A DNA stretch of 64,000 nucleotides. It comes from Aureimonas endophytica (GTDB lineage Bacteria; Pseudomonadota; Alphaproteobacteria; Rhizobiales; Rhizobiaceae). The translations under genes and the position numbers were made by a program. The DNA is taken from NCBI RefSeq assembly GCF_014642635.1, contig NZ_BMIQ01000012.1, forward strand, positions 1 through 64,000. Direction: 5' to 3'. Below, in pieces: positions 9,023-18,288 of this stretch. Every line of letters begins with the position of its first letter. The first letter of the stretch is position 1. The notes beneath the pieces are model-generated. The model saw only the letters and a program-made list of their open reading frames with translations. It was not told where the DNA came from and did no database searches.

Positions 9023-9986
9023 CGCGCACCCGGGGGTCGAGCAGGGCGTAGAGCATGTCCACCAGCGCATTGGCCGCCACCACGAAGAAGGAGGCGTAGA
9101 GCACGGTCGCGAGGATCACCGGCAGGTCGAGATTCTGGAGCGCGTCATAGGTCAGCTTGCCGACGCCGCGCAGGCCGAAGACCACTTCGGTGAGCAGCGC
9201 GCCGCCGCCGATGAGGGCGCCGAAATCGAGGCCGAACATGGTGACGAAGGCGATGAGCGAGGAGCGCACGCCATGCCGCCAGAGGATGTGGCTTTCGCTG
9301 AGGCCCTTCGCCCGCGCCGTGCGGATGAAGTCCTCCTGCATCGTCTCGATGAGATCGGCGCGCAGGATCCGGCCGTAGAGGCCGATATAGAGGATGGCGA
9401 GCGTCGTCCACGGAATGACGAGCGCCTTGAACCAGCCGAGGGGATCAGTGAGGAGCGGCTTGTAGCCGAGCGGCGGCACCCAGGAGAAGAGCATGGTGGC
9501 GTGCAGCGTGCGCTGCGACAGGAGATTGGCCACCTCGCCCACCCAGAAGACGGGCATCGAGACGCCGACGAGGCTCGCCGCCATCAGCATGCGGTCGGTC
9601 CAGGTGCCGCGCGTCGCGGCGGCGATGACGCCGACGACGAGGCCGCCGAAGATCCACAGCACCGCCGCGCCGAGGACGAGCGACAGCGTGACGGGGATCG
9701 CCCGCGTCACGGCCGGCACCACCTTCTGGCCGCGATTGACGAAGGAGGTGAGGTCCTGCGTGACGAAGAGCTTCTTCATCATCAGCGCGTATTGCACCGG
9801 CAGCGGCTGATCGAGGCCGAAGCTCTGGCGCACCTGCTGCAAGGTCTCCTGCGAGGCGTTGCGCCCGGCGATGCGCGCCGCCGGGTCGGCGCCCGGCGTC
9901 GCGAAGAAGATCAGGAACACGACGACGCTGATGCCGAACATCACCGAGACGAGCCGGGTCAGGCGCGACAGGATGGCGAGGATCAT
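9012..9986 (-). CDS. Peptide-type ABC importer permease (DppB-like)
   Basis: This 324-residue inner-membrane protein has about six membrane segments. It shows the DppB-type N-terminal segment, the conserved SFGLDQPLPVQY region and the EAA loop around FIRTARAKGLSESHILWRHGVRSS, which contacts the ATPase. It overlaps the DppC-like gene by one base (TGATG). The usual order is binding protein-B-C-D-F; here C comes before B. Confidence 0.86.
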   Translation of the reverse strand: MILAILSRLTRLVSVMFGISVVVFLIFFATPGADPAARIAGRNASQETLQQVRQSFGLDQPLPVQYALMMKKLFVTQDLTSFVNRGQKVVPAVTRAIPVTLSLVLGAAVLWIFGGLVVGVIAAATRGTWTDRMLMAASLVGVSMPVFWVGEVANLLSQRTLHATMLFSWVPPLGYKPLLTDPLGWFKALVIPWTTLAILYIGLYGRILRADLIETMQEDFIRTARAKGLSESHILWRHGVRSSLIAFVTMFGLDFGALIGGGALLTEVVFGLRGVGKLTYDALQNLDLPVILATVLYASFFVVAANALVDMLYALLDPRVRDAR

Positions 9987-11020
9987 CAGAGAATCCTGAC
10001 CTTGGCGCGCGGGTCGAGCGCGTCGCGCACGCCGTCGCCGAGAATGTTCAGGGCCAGCACCGTGACGGCGATGGCGATGCCGGGGGCGAGCGCCACCACG
10101 GGCCGCGAATAGAGGAGGCCCTGGCCGTCCTGGATGATCGTGCCCCAGGAGGCGTCCGGCGGCTGCACGCCGATCGACAGGAAGGAGAGCGAGGACTCCG
10201 TGATCATGTCGAGCGCGAGGAGGATCGGCACGAAGACGATGACGCGCGGCATGACGTTGGGCAGGAGGTCCTTGAAGAAGATCCGCCAGGGCGGCACGCC
10301 GAGCGCCACGGCCGCGAGGATGAATTCGGACTTCATCAGGGACAGGGTCTGGCCCCGGATCGGCCGGGCGACATAGGGCACGTAGACGAGGCCGATGATG
10401 ACGATCGGCAGCCAGAGACTGCCGGCGCTGACCTCGATCGGGCCGATGGAGAAGCCGTGGCTGATGAGCACGATCGAGAGCGAGATCGCGAGAAGATAGA
10501 TCGGAAAGGCCCAGAGCACGTCGAGGACGCGGTTCAGCACGCCGTCGACCACGCCGCCGAAGAAGCCGCAGGCGAGACCGACGATCACGGCGAGGACGAG
10601 GGTGAGGAGCGTCGCGGCGCCAGCGATGAGAAGCGAGTTCTGGCCGCCATAGAGCAGGCGCGCCGCGACGTCGCGGCCCTGGTTGTCGGCGCCGAGGAGA
10701 TAGGGGCCGAATGCGAGCGTCGGGCCGATCGGCGTGGTGCCGAGACCGAGGCCCGTGGTCGAGGGCGCCATGATCGGCACGGCCTTGCCGTCCAGCATCA
10801 CGGTGCCCGACAGGTTGGTCGCGAAGGGATTGGTGCCGGAGACCCGCGCGGCATAGAGCGGCGCGAGGGCCGAGGCGAGGGCGATGACGAGGAGGACGGC
10901 GAGCGCCACCATCGCCGCGCGGTCGCGCTTCAGGCGGCGCCAGGCGGTGACCCAGGGGCCGAGCGAGGCGGGCGCGGCTGGCGCCGGCTGGATCTCGGCG
11001 GGGGAGGCGAGGGCGCTCAT
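9986..11020 (-). CDS. Peptide-type ABC importer permease (DppC-like)
   Basis: This 344-residue protein has an N-terminal cytoplasmic tail, one segment, a periplasmic stretch ending in LLGADNQGRDVAARLLYG (the DppC hallmark), and then five more segments with the EAA loop near LAAVALGVPPWRIFFKDLLPNVMP. It would form the heterodimeric channel with the DppB-like permease. It begins 140 bases after the binding-protein stop; that gap shows no gene. Confidence 0.86.
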   Translation of the reverse strand: MSALASPAEIQPAPAAPASLGPWVTAWRRLKRDRAAMVALAVLLVIALASALAPLYAARVSGTNPFATNLSGTVMLDGKAVPIMAPSTTGLGLGTTPIGPTLAFGPYLLGADNQGRDVAARLLYGGQNSLLIAGAATLLTLVLAVIVGLACGFFGGVVDGVLNRVLDVLWAFPIYLLAISLSIVLISHGFSIGPIEVSAGSLWLPIVIIGLVYVPYVARPIRGQTLSLMKSEFILAAVALGVPPWRIFFKDLLPNVMPRVIVFVPILLALDMITESSLSFLSIGVQPPDASWGTIIQDGQGLLYSRPVVALAPGIAIAVTVLALNILGDGVRDALDPRAKVRIL

Positions 11021-11159
11021 GCCGCGGCCCGGACAGCGAAGCGGCGGCGGGCTTTCGCCGGCGCCGGATCGGCCGGCGATGCGATCTCCCCCGCGAGGGG
11101 GGAGACCGGACGGATCGTCGGCATCGGCGCGGGCGCCGATGCCCTGTCGGCCACAGGCC

Positions 11160-12821
11160 TCACTGCACCGCCACCTTCGAGACGATCATGTAGAATTGCG
11201 GGCTGAAGGTGAAGTTCTGGACCCGCGAGGACACGAAGTCGACGCGCTTCGGCGTGAAGAGCACGGCGGCCGGCGCGGCGTCCGTCACCATCTTGTCGAC
11301 CTCGGTCCAGAGCGGCAGCGCGGCGGCCTTGTCCTTCACCGAGGCGGCGAAGGCCTCCGTCATCTTGGCGTCCACCGCCTTGTCGCAGAAGCCGGCGATG
11401 TTCACCGAGGCGTCCGAGCCCGGATGGAAGGAGGCGCAGGAGAACAGGACGTTCAGGAAGTTCGAGGGCGAGGGATAGTCCTGGAACCACTGCGAGATCG
11501 ACAGCTGCACCTTGTTGTTGGTGTTCTGGATGTAGGTGAACTGCAGGTTCTGCGAGATCGGCTGGACCTTCGCCTTGTAGCCGAGCTCGTTGAGGACGTC
11601 CTGGAGATAGACGCCGATGGCGCGCGAGACCACCGTGTCCTCGGGCACGATCGTCACCTCCTGGCCGGCGGTGCCGGATTCCTGCACCAGCGCCTTCGCC
11701 TTCTCCATGTCCGGCGCCGACCACTTGGCGCCCGGCTCCTTCGTATAGGGGCAGTAGTCGACATGGCCGGGGAAGTCCGGCGGCAGGATCTGGCAGGCGG
11801 GCTGGCCGAGATTGGCGCCGCCGAAGAGCTTGACGATCGCCTCGCGGTCGATGGCGAAGTTCACCGCCTGGCGCGCCTTGGCATTGTCGAAGGGCGGCAG
11901 GTTGGTGTTCATCGGCGCGTACCACATCGCCGTCAGCGGGTGGACGAAGACCTGGTTCTCGTATTGCGTGCCGATCTCGGCGAGCCGGTCCGGCGGCGGC
12001 TGGTCGAACATCCAGTCGGCGTCGCCGTTCTGGATCGCGGTGACGGCCGCCTCCTCCGTCAGGCCGAAATCATAGGAGATGTCGTCCACGAGCCCGTCCG
12101 GCTGGGCGTCGGCGCTCCATTCCTTGAAATTCGGATTGCGGACGAATTTCAGCGAGGCGTTCGGGTCGTAGCTCTGGATCATGTAGGGGCCGGTGCCGGG
12201 GATCGGCGTCGTGCCCTGGTCGCTCGCCGGCGTCGCGGCCGGCAGGATATAGGCATGCGGCACGGCGAGCTTCTGGAGGAACTCGCCATCCGGCGCGGTG
12301 AGGTTGATGGTCACGGTGCCGGCCGCCTTGTCGCCGCTGACGCCGCCTTCCAGCGTGCAGGTGGCGGGAGTCGCGAGGCATTTGTCGGCGCCGACGATGC
12401 CGTTGTAGAAGGTGCCGGCGGTCGGACCGGAAATCTTGAAGATGCGCTGGAAGGAGGCGACGACGTCGTCCACCGTCAGGTCCTGGCCGTTCGAGAACTT
12501 GATGCCCTGGCGCAGCTTGAACGTGTAGGTCTTGCCGTCGTTCTCCGGCGTCGGCAGGGCCTCGGCGAGATCGGCCACCACGTCGAAGCCGGTCTTGTCG
12601 CCCGTCTTGCGGAAGGTGACGAGCCCGTCATAGGTGACATACATCAGCTGCCAGTATTGCAGCGTGTAGTTGATCTGCGGATCGATGGTGCCGGCGGCGG
12701 CACGGGCGAGAAGGCGCAGCGAGCCGCCCTTCTCCTGGGCGGCGGCGGGGCCGGCGAGGGACAGCGCGAGCGCGCCGCCCGCCATGGCGGCGAGAAGGCT
12801 TCGGGCAACGATCCGCGACAT
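11160..12821 (-). CDS. Peptide-type ABC solute-binding protein (SBP_bac_5 family)
   Basis: A 553-residue periplasmic binding protein with a Sec signal (about residues 1-28, ending AAAQ), followed by a family-5 binding domain. Typical parts are the DGLVTF region near 60, FKLRQGIKFSNGQDLTVDDVV and, later, ARQAVNFAIDREAIVKLF. The start at 12821 has a strong AAGGAG site, and an upstream in-frame codon lacks one. First gene of the importer operon. The solute (di- or oligopeptide, glycoside or opine-like compound) cannot be read from the sequence. Confidence 0.86.
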   Translation of the reverse strand: MSRIVARSLLAAMAGGALALSLAGPAAAQEKGGSLRLLARAAAGTIDPQINYTLQYWQLMYVTYDGLVTFRKTGDKTGFDVVADLAEALPTPENDGKTYTFKLRQGIKFSNGQDLTVDDVVASFQRIFKISGPTAGTFYNGIVGADKCLATPATCTLEGGVSGDKAAGTVTINLTAPDGEFLQKLAVPHAYILPAATPASDQGTTPIPGTGPYMIQSYDPNASLKFVRNPNFKEWSADAQPDGLVDDISYDFGLTEEAAVTAIQNGDADWMFDQPPPDRLAEIGTQYENQVFVHPLTAMWYAPMNTNLPPFDNAKARQAVNFAIDREAIVKLFGGANLGQPACQILPPDFPGHVDYCPYTKEPGAKWSAPDMEKAKALVQESGTAGQEVTIVPEDTVVSRAIGVYLQDVLNELGYKAKVQPISQNLQFTYIQNTNNKVQLSISQWFQDYPSPSNFLNVLFSCASFHPGSDASVNIAGFCDKAVDAKMTEAFAASVKDKAAALPLWTEVDKMVTDAAPAAVLFTPKRVDFVSSRVQNFTFSPQFYMIVSKVAVQ

Positions 12822-13018
12822 CAACGCATCTCCTTCACATGGTTCCGATCGCAACGGCTGGCGGTGCGGCGCCTCACCCGAAGCTTACGGACTCGGGCGC
12901 CGCACGATAGCTATCAAAAGTCATAGGGCGCCACTCGTATGGACGGCATTCCGCGAGACGGCAAAATACGGGCGCGGGACCGGATGGGGCGGCGATGCGC
13001 GATGCGGCGGCGCGGCGC

Positions 13019-13789
13019 TCAGGCGGCCGGCGCGGCCTCGATCAGCCGGTAATGCGCCGCCCGCGCCACGGCCTGGAAGCGGTTGCGCGCGCCGAGCTTG
13101 CGGCTCGCGGCATTGAGATGCAGCGTCACCGTCGGCACCGAACGCTCGATGCGGCGGGCGATCTCCTTCGCCGTCAGCCCGTCGGCGCAGAGGCTGAGGC
13201 ATTCGCGCTCGCGCGGGGTGAGGCGGACATGATGCGTGCGCCGCGTTTCGGCGTCGAAGCCGGCCGAGACCACGTCGTGGAAGATCTGCCCGAGAACGCC
13301 GATCTGCGGCACGATCTCGGCCGCGTCCGCCGCGAAGTCCGGTTCGGCGTCGATGCGGATGGCGGTGAAGGTGGCGAGATCGCCGCGCGGCTGGTGGATC
13401 GGCACCGTCACGCCGAAGGAGAAGCGCATGTCGTGCATATAGCCGAGTACTGGCCGGTGCCGCTCGCGGATCACCTCGTCCATCACCCGGCTCTGCTTGC
13501 CGAGCCCCGACCAGACGAAGGGGGCGGCGGTGGCGAGCGCGGCGTCCTGCACCGGATCGAGCTGGTAGAAGCCGGATTTCCACAGCGCCAGCATGTCTTC
13601 CGGCACGCGGCGCGCTTCCAGGATGTTCGGCGTGATGAGGCTGCCGTCATGGCTGCGCGGCACGGGCGTATAGTCGTAGATGACCGCCGAGAAGCCGGCG
13701 CGCTCGAGGATCGCGAGGGCGCGATCGAGCGCCGGCCCCAGCGCCATGCCCTCGGGCAGAAGTCGCGGAATGTCGGACAGGATCGTCAT
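13019..13789 (-). CDS. LuxR family regulator, orphan (solo) of the plant-responsive type
   Basis: This 256-residue protein has an autoinducer-binding domain (about residues 15-165) and a LuxR helix-turn-helix (about 190-250: LTPRERECLSLCADGLTAKE, then ARRIERSVPTVTLHLNAASR). In the ligand pocket the conserved D78-P79 and W93 are kept, but the usual W...Y pair is replaced by M66...W70, the pair reported for plant-associated LuxR solos such as OryR, XccR and NesR, here one residue nearer to DP than in those. No luxI gene is visible. The gene diverges from a proline iminopeptidase gene, as xccR does from pip. The start at 13789 is the first ATG giving a family-length protein. Confidence 0.82.
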   Translation of the reverse strand: MTILSDIPRLLPEGMALGPALDRALAILERAGFSAVIYDYTPVPRSHDGSLITPNILEARRVPEDMLALWKSGFYQLDPVQDAALATAAPFVWSGLGKQSRVMDEVIRERHRPVLGYMHDMRFSFGVTVPIHQPRGDLATFTAIRIDAEPDFAADAAEIVPQIGVLGQIFHDVVSAGFDAETRRTHHVRLTPRERECLSLCADGLTAKEIARRIERSVPTVTLHLNAASRKLGARNRFQAVARAAHYRLIEAAPAA

Positions 13790-13868
13790 GGCGCGGCGAT
13801 CTTTGCGCGCTTGCGGCCTGCCCGTCAATTGAGCGCGCCCAAGTTTCAAGCAGGAATCGGCGTCATCC

Positions 13869-13884
13869 CTGTCTTTTTTGACAG
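13869..13884. promoter_or_regulatory. lux-box-like palindrome between luxR solo and pip
   Basis: CTGTC-tttttt-GACAG is a perfect dyad in the 149-base divergent gap, 55 bases before the iminopeptidase ATG. LuxR-family sites are 18-20 bp dyads with CTG...CAG half-sites, and the pip promoter of Xanthomonas carries such a box. Confidence 0.6.
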
Positions 13885-13938
13885 CTTTCGTCGCCCGGCC
13901 TCCTCTCGCTAGCCTCGCCCCAAAGCAAGGAGGACCCG

Positions 13939-14838
13939 ATGGCCGCCATTCCCGTCACCGAAGGCTATGCGCCGCATGGCGAATACCGGACCTGGTATCG
14001 CGTCACCGGCGATCTCGCGAGCGGCAAGCTGCCGCTCGTCGTCGCCCATGGCGGGCCGGGCTGCACCCACGACTATGTCGACAGCTTCAAGGACCTCGCC
14101 GCGAACGGCCGCGCCGTGATCCATTACGACCAGATCGGCAATGGCCGCTCGACGCATCTGCCGGAGAAGGGCGGCGACTTCTGGACGGTCGCCTTCTTTC
14201 TCGGCGAGCTCGACAATCTCCTCGCCCATCTCGGCATCGCGGAGCGCTACGCGCTGCTCGGCCAGTCCTGGGGCGGCATGCTCGCCTCCGAACATGCCGT
14301 GCGCCGCCCGCAAGGGCTGAAGGCGCTGATCCTCGCCAATTCGCTCGCCGCGATGGATCTCTGGGTGGCGGGCGCGGCGGAGCTGCGCGCCCAGCTGCCG
14401 GCGGAGGTGCAGGACGCGCTCGACCGGCACGAGGCGGCCGGCACCACGCAGGACCCCGAATATCTGGCGGCGAGCCGCGTCTTCTACGACCGCCATGTCT
14501 GCCGCGTCACGCCCTGGCCGGAGGAGGTGGCGCGCACCTTCGCCGCCGTCGAGAGCGATCCGACCGTCTATCACACGATGAACGGGCCGAACGAGTTCCA
14601 TGTCGTCGGCACGATGCGGAACTGGACGATCGTCGACCGGCTCGACCGGATCGAGGCGCCGACGCTCGTCTTCCGGGGCGCCTATGACGAGGCGACGCCG
14701 GAATGCGTCCAGCCCTTCATCGACCGCATCCCGACGGTGGAATCCGAGGTCTTCCCGAATTCCAGCCACATGCCGCATGTGGAGGAGAAGGAGGCCTGTC
14801 TCGCCCGCGTCGAGCGCTTCCTCGCCGCGCGGGACTGA
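13939..14838 (+). CDS. pip: Proline iminopeptidase-like alpha/beta hydrolase
   Basis: A 299-residue serine hydrolase of peptidase family S33, which removes N-terminal proline from peptides in the cytoplasm. The oxyanion motif [10 protein letters not shown] is near residue 36, the nucleophile elbow GQSWGGML near residue 108, an aspartate in the GAYDEATPE turn, and the histidine in [10 protein letters not shown]. An AAGGAGG site precedes the ATG. The divergent LuxR solo and the palindrome between them suggest it is the regulator's target. Related enzymes can also act on other amides, so the true substrate is open. Confidence 0.8.
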   Translation: MAAIPVTEGYAPHGEYRTWYRVTGDLASGKLPLVVAHGGPGCTHDYVDSFKDLAANGRAVIHYDQIGNGRSTHLPEKGGDFWTVAFFLGELDNLLAHLGIAERYALLGQSWGGMLASEHAVRRPQGLKALILANSLAAMDLWVAGAAELRAQLPAEVQDALDRHEAAGTTQDPEYLAASRVFYDRHVCRVTPWPEEVARTFAAVESDPTVYHTMNGPNEFHVVGTMRNWTIVDRLDRIEAPTLVFRGAYDEATPECVQPFIDRIPTVESEVFPNSSHMPHVEEKEACLARVERFLAARD

Positions 14839-14844
14839 GCCCGG

Positions 14845-15531
14845 CTAGCCCTCGCCGATCCGGTAGCCGACGCCCGGCTCGGTCTCGATGAGGCCGGGCT
14901 TCGCCGGGTCCTCTTCCAGCTTCGCCCGGAGCTGGCCGATATAGACGCGCAGATATTGCGTGTCCTGCCCATGCGCCGGACCCCAGACCGCCTGGAGGAT
15001 CTGGCGATGGGTCGAGACCTTGCCGGCATGGCGGACGAGATAGGCGAGAAGGTCGAATTCCTTCGGCGTCAGCTTCACCTCCGCCCCGGCCCGCGTCACG
15101 CGGTGGCGCAGGACGTCGATCTCGATCGCGCCGATGCGCAGCGCCGCCGTCTCGCCGGCCCGGCGCATCCGATGGCGTAGCGCGGTGCGCAGCCGCGCCA
15201 TCAGCTCGCCGACGCCGAAGGGCTTTTCTACGAAATCGTCGGCGCCGAGATCGAGCGCCTCGATCTTGTCGGCCTCCCGGTCGCGCGCCGAGAGGACGAC
15301 GATCGGCAGATCCGTCTCGGCGCGCAGCTGCCGGATCACCTCGCGCCCGTCCATGTCGGGCAGGCCGAGATCGAGGACGAGAATGGCGGGAGGGCGCTGC
15401 CGCGCCTGCGCGAGTCCCGCCCCGCCGGTCTCGGCCCGGGCGACCTCGTAGCCCTCTGCCTCCAGGGCGGGCTTCAGGAAGCGATGGATGGCCGGCTCGT
15501 CGTCGACGACGAGAACGAGGGCGCGGCTCAT
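14845..15531 (-). CDS. kdpE: KdpE response regulator
   Basis: A 228-residue OmpR-type regulator: receiver domain (residues about 5-115; acidic pocket near VVDDEPA, phosphoacceptor aspartate in LVLDLGLPDMDG, lysine in EKPFGVGEL) followed by a winged-helix DNA-binding domain (about 130-225, LTPKEFDLLAYLVRHAGK). It overlaps kdpD by four bases, so it is translated from the same transcript. It should activate the kdp operon when K+ is low, after phosphorylation by KdpD. Confidence 0.93.
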   Translation of the reverse strand: MSRALVLVVDDEPAIHRFLKPALEAEGYEVARAETGGAGLAQARQRPPAILVLDLGLPDMDGREVIRQLRAETDLPIVVLSARDREADKIEALDLGADDFVEKPFGVGELMARLRTALRHRMRRAGETAALRIGAIEIDVLRHRVTRAGAEVKLTPKEFDLLAYLVRHAGKVSTHRQILQAVWGPAHGQDTQYLRVYIGQLRAKLEEDPAKPGLIETEPGVGYRIGEG

Positions 15532-18197
15532 GGCCGGGATCCGTCGCCGAGCGGCAGGCGGATGCGGAAGGCCGCGCCGCCGCGCCCCGCCGCTTCCGGC
15601 AGGAGCTCGACCGTGCCGCCATGCGCCTCGACGATGCCGCGTGTGATCGCGAGGCCGAGCCCCGCGCTGTCGCCGCCGTCGCCCGCGCCGCGCTTCGCCC
15701 GCGTGAACTTGGCGAAGACCTCGGCGCGCAGAGCCTGCGGCACGCCTGGCCCGTCGTCGCGGATCTCGATCGTCATCGCCTCGCCCGAGGCCTCCGCCGC
15801 GAGGGTGACATGGGCGTCGCGCCCGGCATGGCGCACCGCATTGGCGACGACATTGCCGAGCGCCTGGTCGATGAGGCTCTGATCGGCGAAGACGAGCGGC
15901 AGGCCCTTGGCGATCTCCACCGTGAAGCGCTGCGTCGCGCCGCGCTTCGACGCGGTCGCCACGATCCGGTTCAAGCCTTCCGCCATGTCGATCCAGTCGC
16001 GGTTGAGGTCCAGCGCCCCGGCTTCGAGGCGCGTCATCGCCAGGAGATTGCGCACCATCTGGTCGAGATGGCGAGCCTCGTCGCGCACCTGTTCGAGAAG
16101 ATCGAGCCGCGCCTCCGGTGCGAGGCGCTCGCCATAGTCGATGAGGCTGCTCGCGGCGCCGAGCACCGAGGCGAGGGGGGTGCGGAAGTCGTGGCTGATC
16201 GAGGCGAGGAGGATGTTGCGCACCCGCTCGGTCTCGGCGGCGGTGCGCGCCTCGCCGACCTCGGTGGACAGCTGCGCCCGGTGCAGCGCCGCCGCCGCCT
16301 GCTCGGCCAGCGCCTCGAGCAGCGCGCGCTCCTCGAGGCCGAGCGCGGCCATGTCGGGCGCCTCCTCGACGCCGAGGACGCCGACGCGCCGGCCGGGCAG
16401 GGCGAGCGGGCGGAAGGTCCAGCCGCTGGAGGGCAGGGTGCCGGTGCCGGCGCCCGCCGCCTCGTCATGGTCGAAGGACCAGCGCGCGGCGCTTCTCGCC
16501 GGCGTGTCGAGCCGGTCGTTCGGCGGCCAGGCGGCGGCGATGGCGAGGTCTCCCTCCCTCGGCAGCAGCACGACGGCCGCCCGGCCGAGCGCGGCATTGA
16601 TCTCGCCCGCCACCGCCTCCGCCACCGCGCCGGCATCCGGCAGGGCGGAAAGGGTGCGGGTGAAGCGGTAGAGCCGGCGCGCGGCGCGGGTGCGCTGGGC
16701 GGCGACGCGCATCTGCTCGCGGGCGCGGCCGGCGACGGCCGAGATGGTGACGGCGATGATGAGGAAGATCGCGAGCGCCAGCAGCTCGTGCGGCCGCGCG
16801 ACGGTGAAGGTGTAGGTCGGGTCGATGAAGAAGAAGTTGTAGGCCGCGAAGGACAGGAAGGAGGCGAAGACCGCCGGCCAGACGCCGAAGACGAGGGCCG
16901 GCGCCAGGACGGCGAGGAGATAGAGCATCGAGACATTGGGCAGCGGCACGAAACGCAGCAGCACGGTGCCGAGCGCCGTCGCGCCGGCGACGCCGCCCGC
17001 CGCCGCGAGATAGGCCGCGCCGGCGCCGAGCGGCGGCCAGGGGCGTCGCGGGCTCTCCGCCGCGCCGGCATCGGTCACGACATGGATCGAGATGCCGTCG
17101 GCCCGGCGCACCAGCGCGTCGGCGAGCGACAGGGCGCGCCAGGGCCGGAAGCGCCGGTGGCGCCGCTTGCCGACGACGATCTGCGTGACGTTCTCGAAGC
17201 GCGAGAAGCGCAGGATCTCGCTCGGCAGGTCGTGGGCGACGAGCTGCACCACTTCGGCGCCGAGCGTGCGGGCGAGCTGGAGCGCGGCGTCGAGCCGGGC
17301 GCTCGGCGCCTCGCCGAGCGTCGCGCCCGGCCGCTCCACCGTCACGGCGAACCAGGGCGCGTCGAGGAGATCGGCGAGGCGCTTCGCCCCGCGCACCAGC
17401 CGCTCGGCCCGATCGTCCGGTCCGAGCGCGACGAGCAGCCGCTCGCCCGCTGCCCACGGGCCCTCGATCGCGCCGCCCTGCATGCGCTCCACCAGATCGC
17501 TGTCGACCCGCGCAGCCACCTGGCGCAGCGCGAGTTCGCGCAGGGCGGTGAGATTGGAGGGCTTGAAGAAGTTCTGCGTCGCGCGCGCCGCCGTGTCCTC
17601 GACATAGACCTTGCCCTCGGCGAGGCGGCGGATCAGCTCGTCCGGCGGCAGGTCGACCAGCACGATCTCGTCGGCGAGGCCGAGCGTCGTGTCCGGCACC
17701 GTCTCGCGCACCCGGACGCCGGTGATGCGCTGGACGACATCGTTGAGGCTGGTCACATGCTGGACGTTCATCGTCGTCCAGACGTCGATCCCGGCGCGCA
17801 GCAGTTCGGCGACGTCCTGCCAGCGCTTGGGATGGCGCGCGCCCGGCACGTTGGAATGGGCGTATTCGTCGACGAGGATCAACGCGGGGCGGCGCTGGAG
17901 CGCGGCGTCGAGGTCGAATTCGCCGATCAGCCGGCCCTTGTAGGCAATCCCCCGGCGCGGCAGGACCTCCAGACCCTCGACAAGGGCGGCCGTCTCGGCG
18001 CGGCCATGGGTCTCGACGATGCCGACGAGGATGTCGCGGCCGGCGGCGCGCGCGGCCTTCGCCGCCTGGAGCATGGCGAAGGTCTTGCCGACGCCGGGCG
18101 CCGCGCCGAGAAACAGCCGCAGCCGGCCCCGGCCCTCGCGCTCGGCGGCGCTGATCAGCGCATCGGGCGAGGCCCTCGGCGTCTCGAGCTTCGTCAT
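15528..18197 (-). CDS. kdpD: KdpD sensor histidine kinase
   Basis: An 889-residue membrane kinase that senses low K+ or turgor. The order is the KdpD N-terminal domain with Walker A GAAPGVGKTFAML near residue 35, a universal-stress-like domain (about 250-370), four membrane segments (about 395-500), a GAF-like region, the HisKA box with histidine in SISHDFRTPLASV, and HATPase motifs (NVVANAVRHAG, DDGPGVP, GLGLAITRGIVEAHGG). The start at 18197 (MTKLETPRAS) is chosen because the open frame upstream is arginine/proline-rich filler without similarity. Confidence 0.93.
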   Translation of the reverse strand: MTKLETPRASPDALISAAEREGRGRLRLFLGAAPGVGKTFAMLQAAKAARAAGRDILVGIVETHGRAETAALVEGLEVLPRRGIAYKGRLIGEFDLDAALQRRPALILVDEYAHSNVPGARHPKRWQDVAELLRAGIDVWTTMNVQHVTSLNDVVQRITGVRVRETVPDTTLGLADEIVLVDLPPDELIRRLAEGKVYVEDTAARATQNFFKPSNLTALRELALRQVAARVDSDLVERMQGGAIEGPWAAGERLLVALGPDDRAERLVRGAKRLADLLDAPWFAVTVERPGATLGEAPSARLDAALQLARTLGAEVVQLVAHDLPSEILRFSRFENVTQIVVGKRRHRRFRPWRALSLADALVRRADGISIHVVTDAGAAESPRRPWPPLGAGAAYLAAAGGVAGATALGTVLLRFVPLPNVSMLYLLAVLAPALVFGVWPAVFASFLSFAAYNFFFIDPTYTFTVARPHELLALAIFLIIAVTISAVAGRAREQMRVAAQRTRAARRLYRFTRTLSALPDAGAVAEAVAGEINAALGRAAVVLLPREGDLAIAAAWPPNDRLDTPARSAARWSFDHDEAAGAGTGTLPSSGWTFRPLALPGRRVGVLGVEEAPDMAALGLEERALLEALAEQAAAALHRAQLSTEVGEARTAAETERVRNILLASISHDFRTPLASVLGAASSLIDYGERLAPEARLDLLEQVRDEARHLDQMVRNLLAMTRLEAGALDLNRDWIDMAEGLNRIVATASKRGATQRFTVEIAKGLPLVFADQSLIDQALGNVVANAVRHAGRDAHVTLAAEASGEAMTIEIRDDGPGVPQALRAEVFAKFTRAKRGAGDGGDSAGLGLAITRGIVEAHGGTVELLPEAAGRGGAAFRIRLPLGDGSRP

Positions 18198-18288
18198 GGT
18201 CGTCGTCCGGTCGGCGCGATGCGCGCGAGGGGCGCCCCGCCGGGACCCCCTCGCGTCTCCTCTCGCATGGATCGCGGCGCCCGTCGCC

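Noticed and set aside
13869-13884. Reading the T6 run as a terminator
   Set aside because: The T run is the loop between CTGTC and GACAG, in a divergent promoter gap where no transcript should end.
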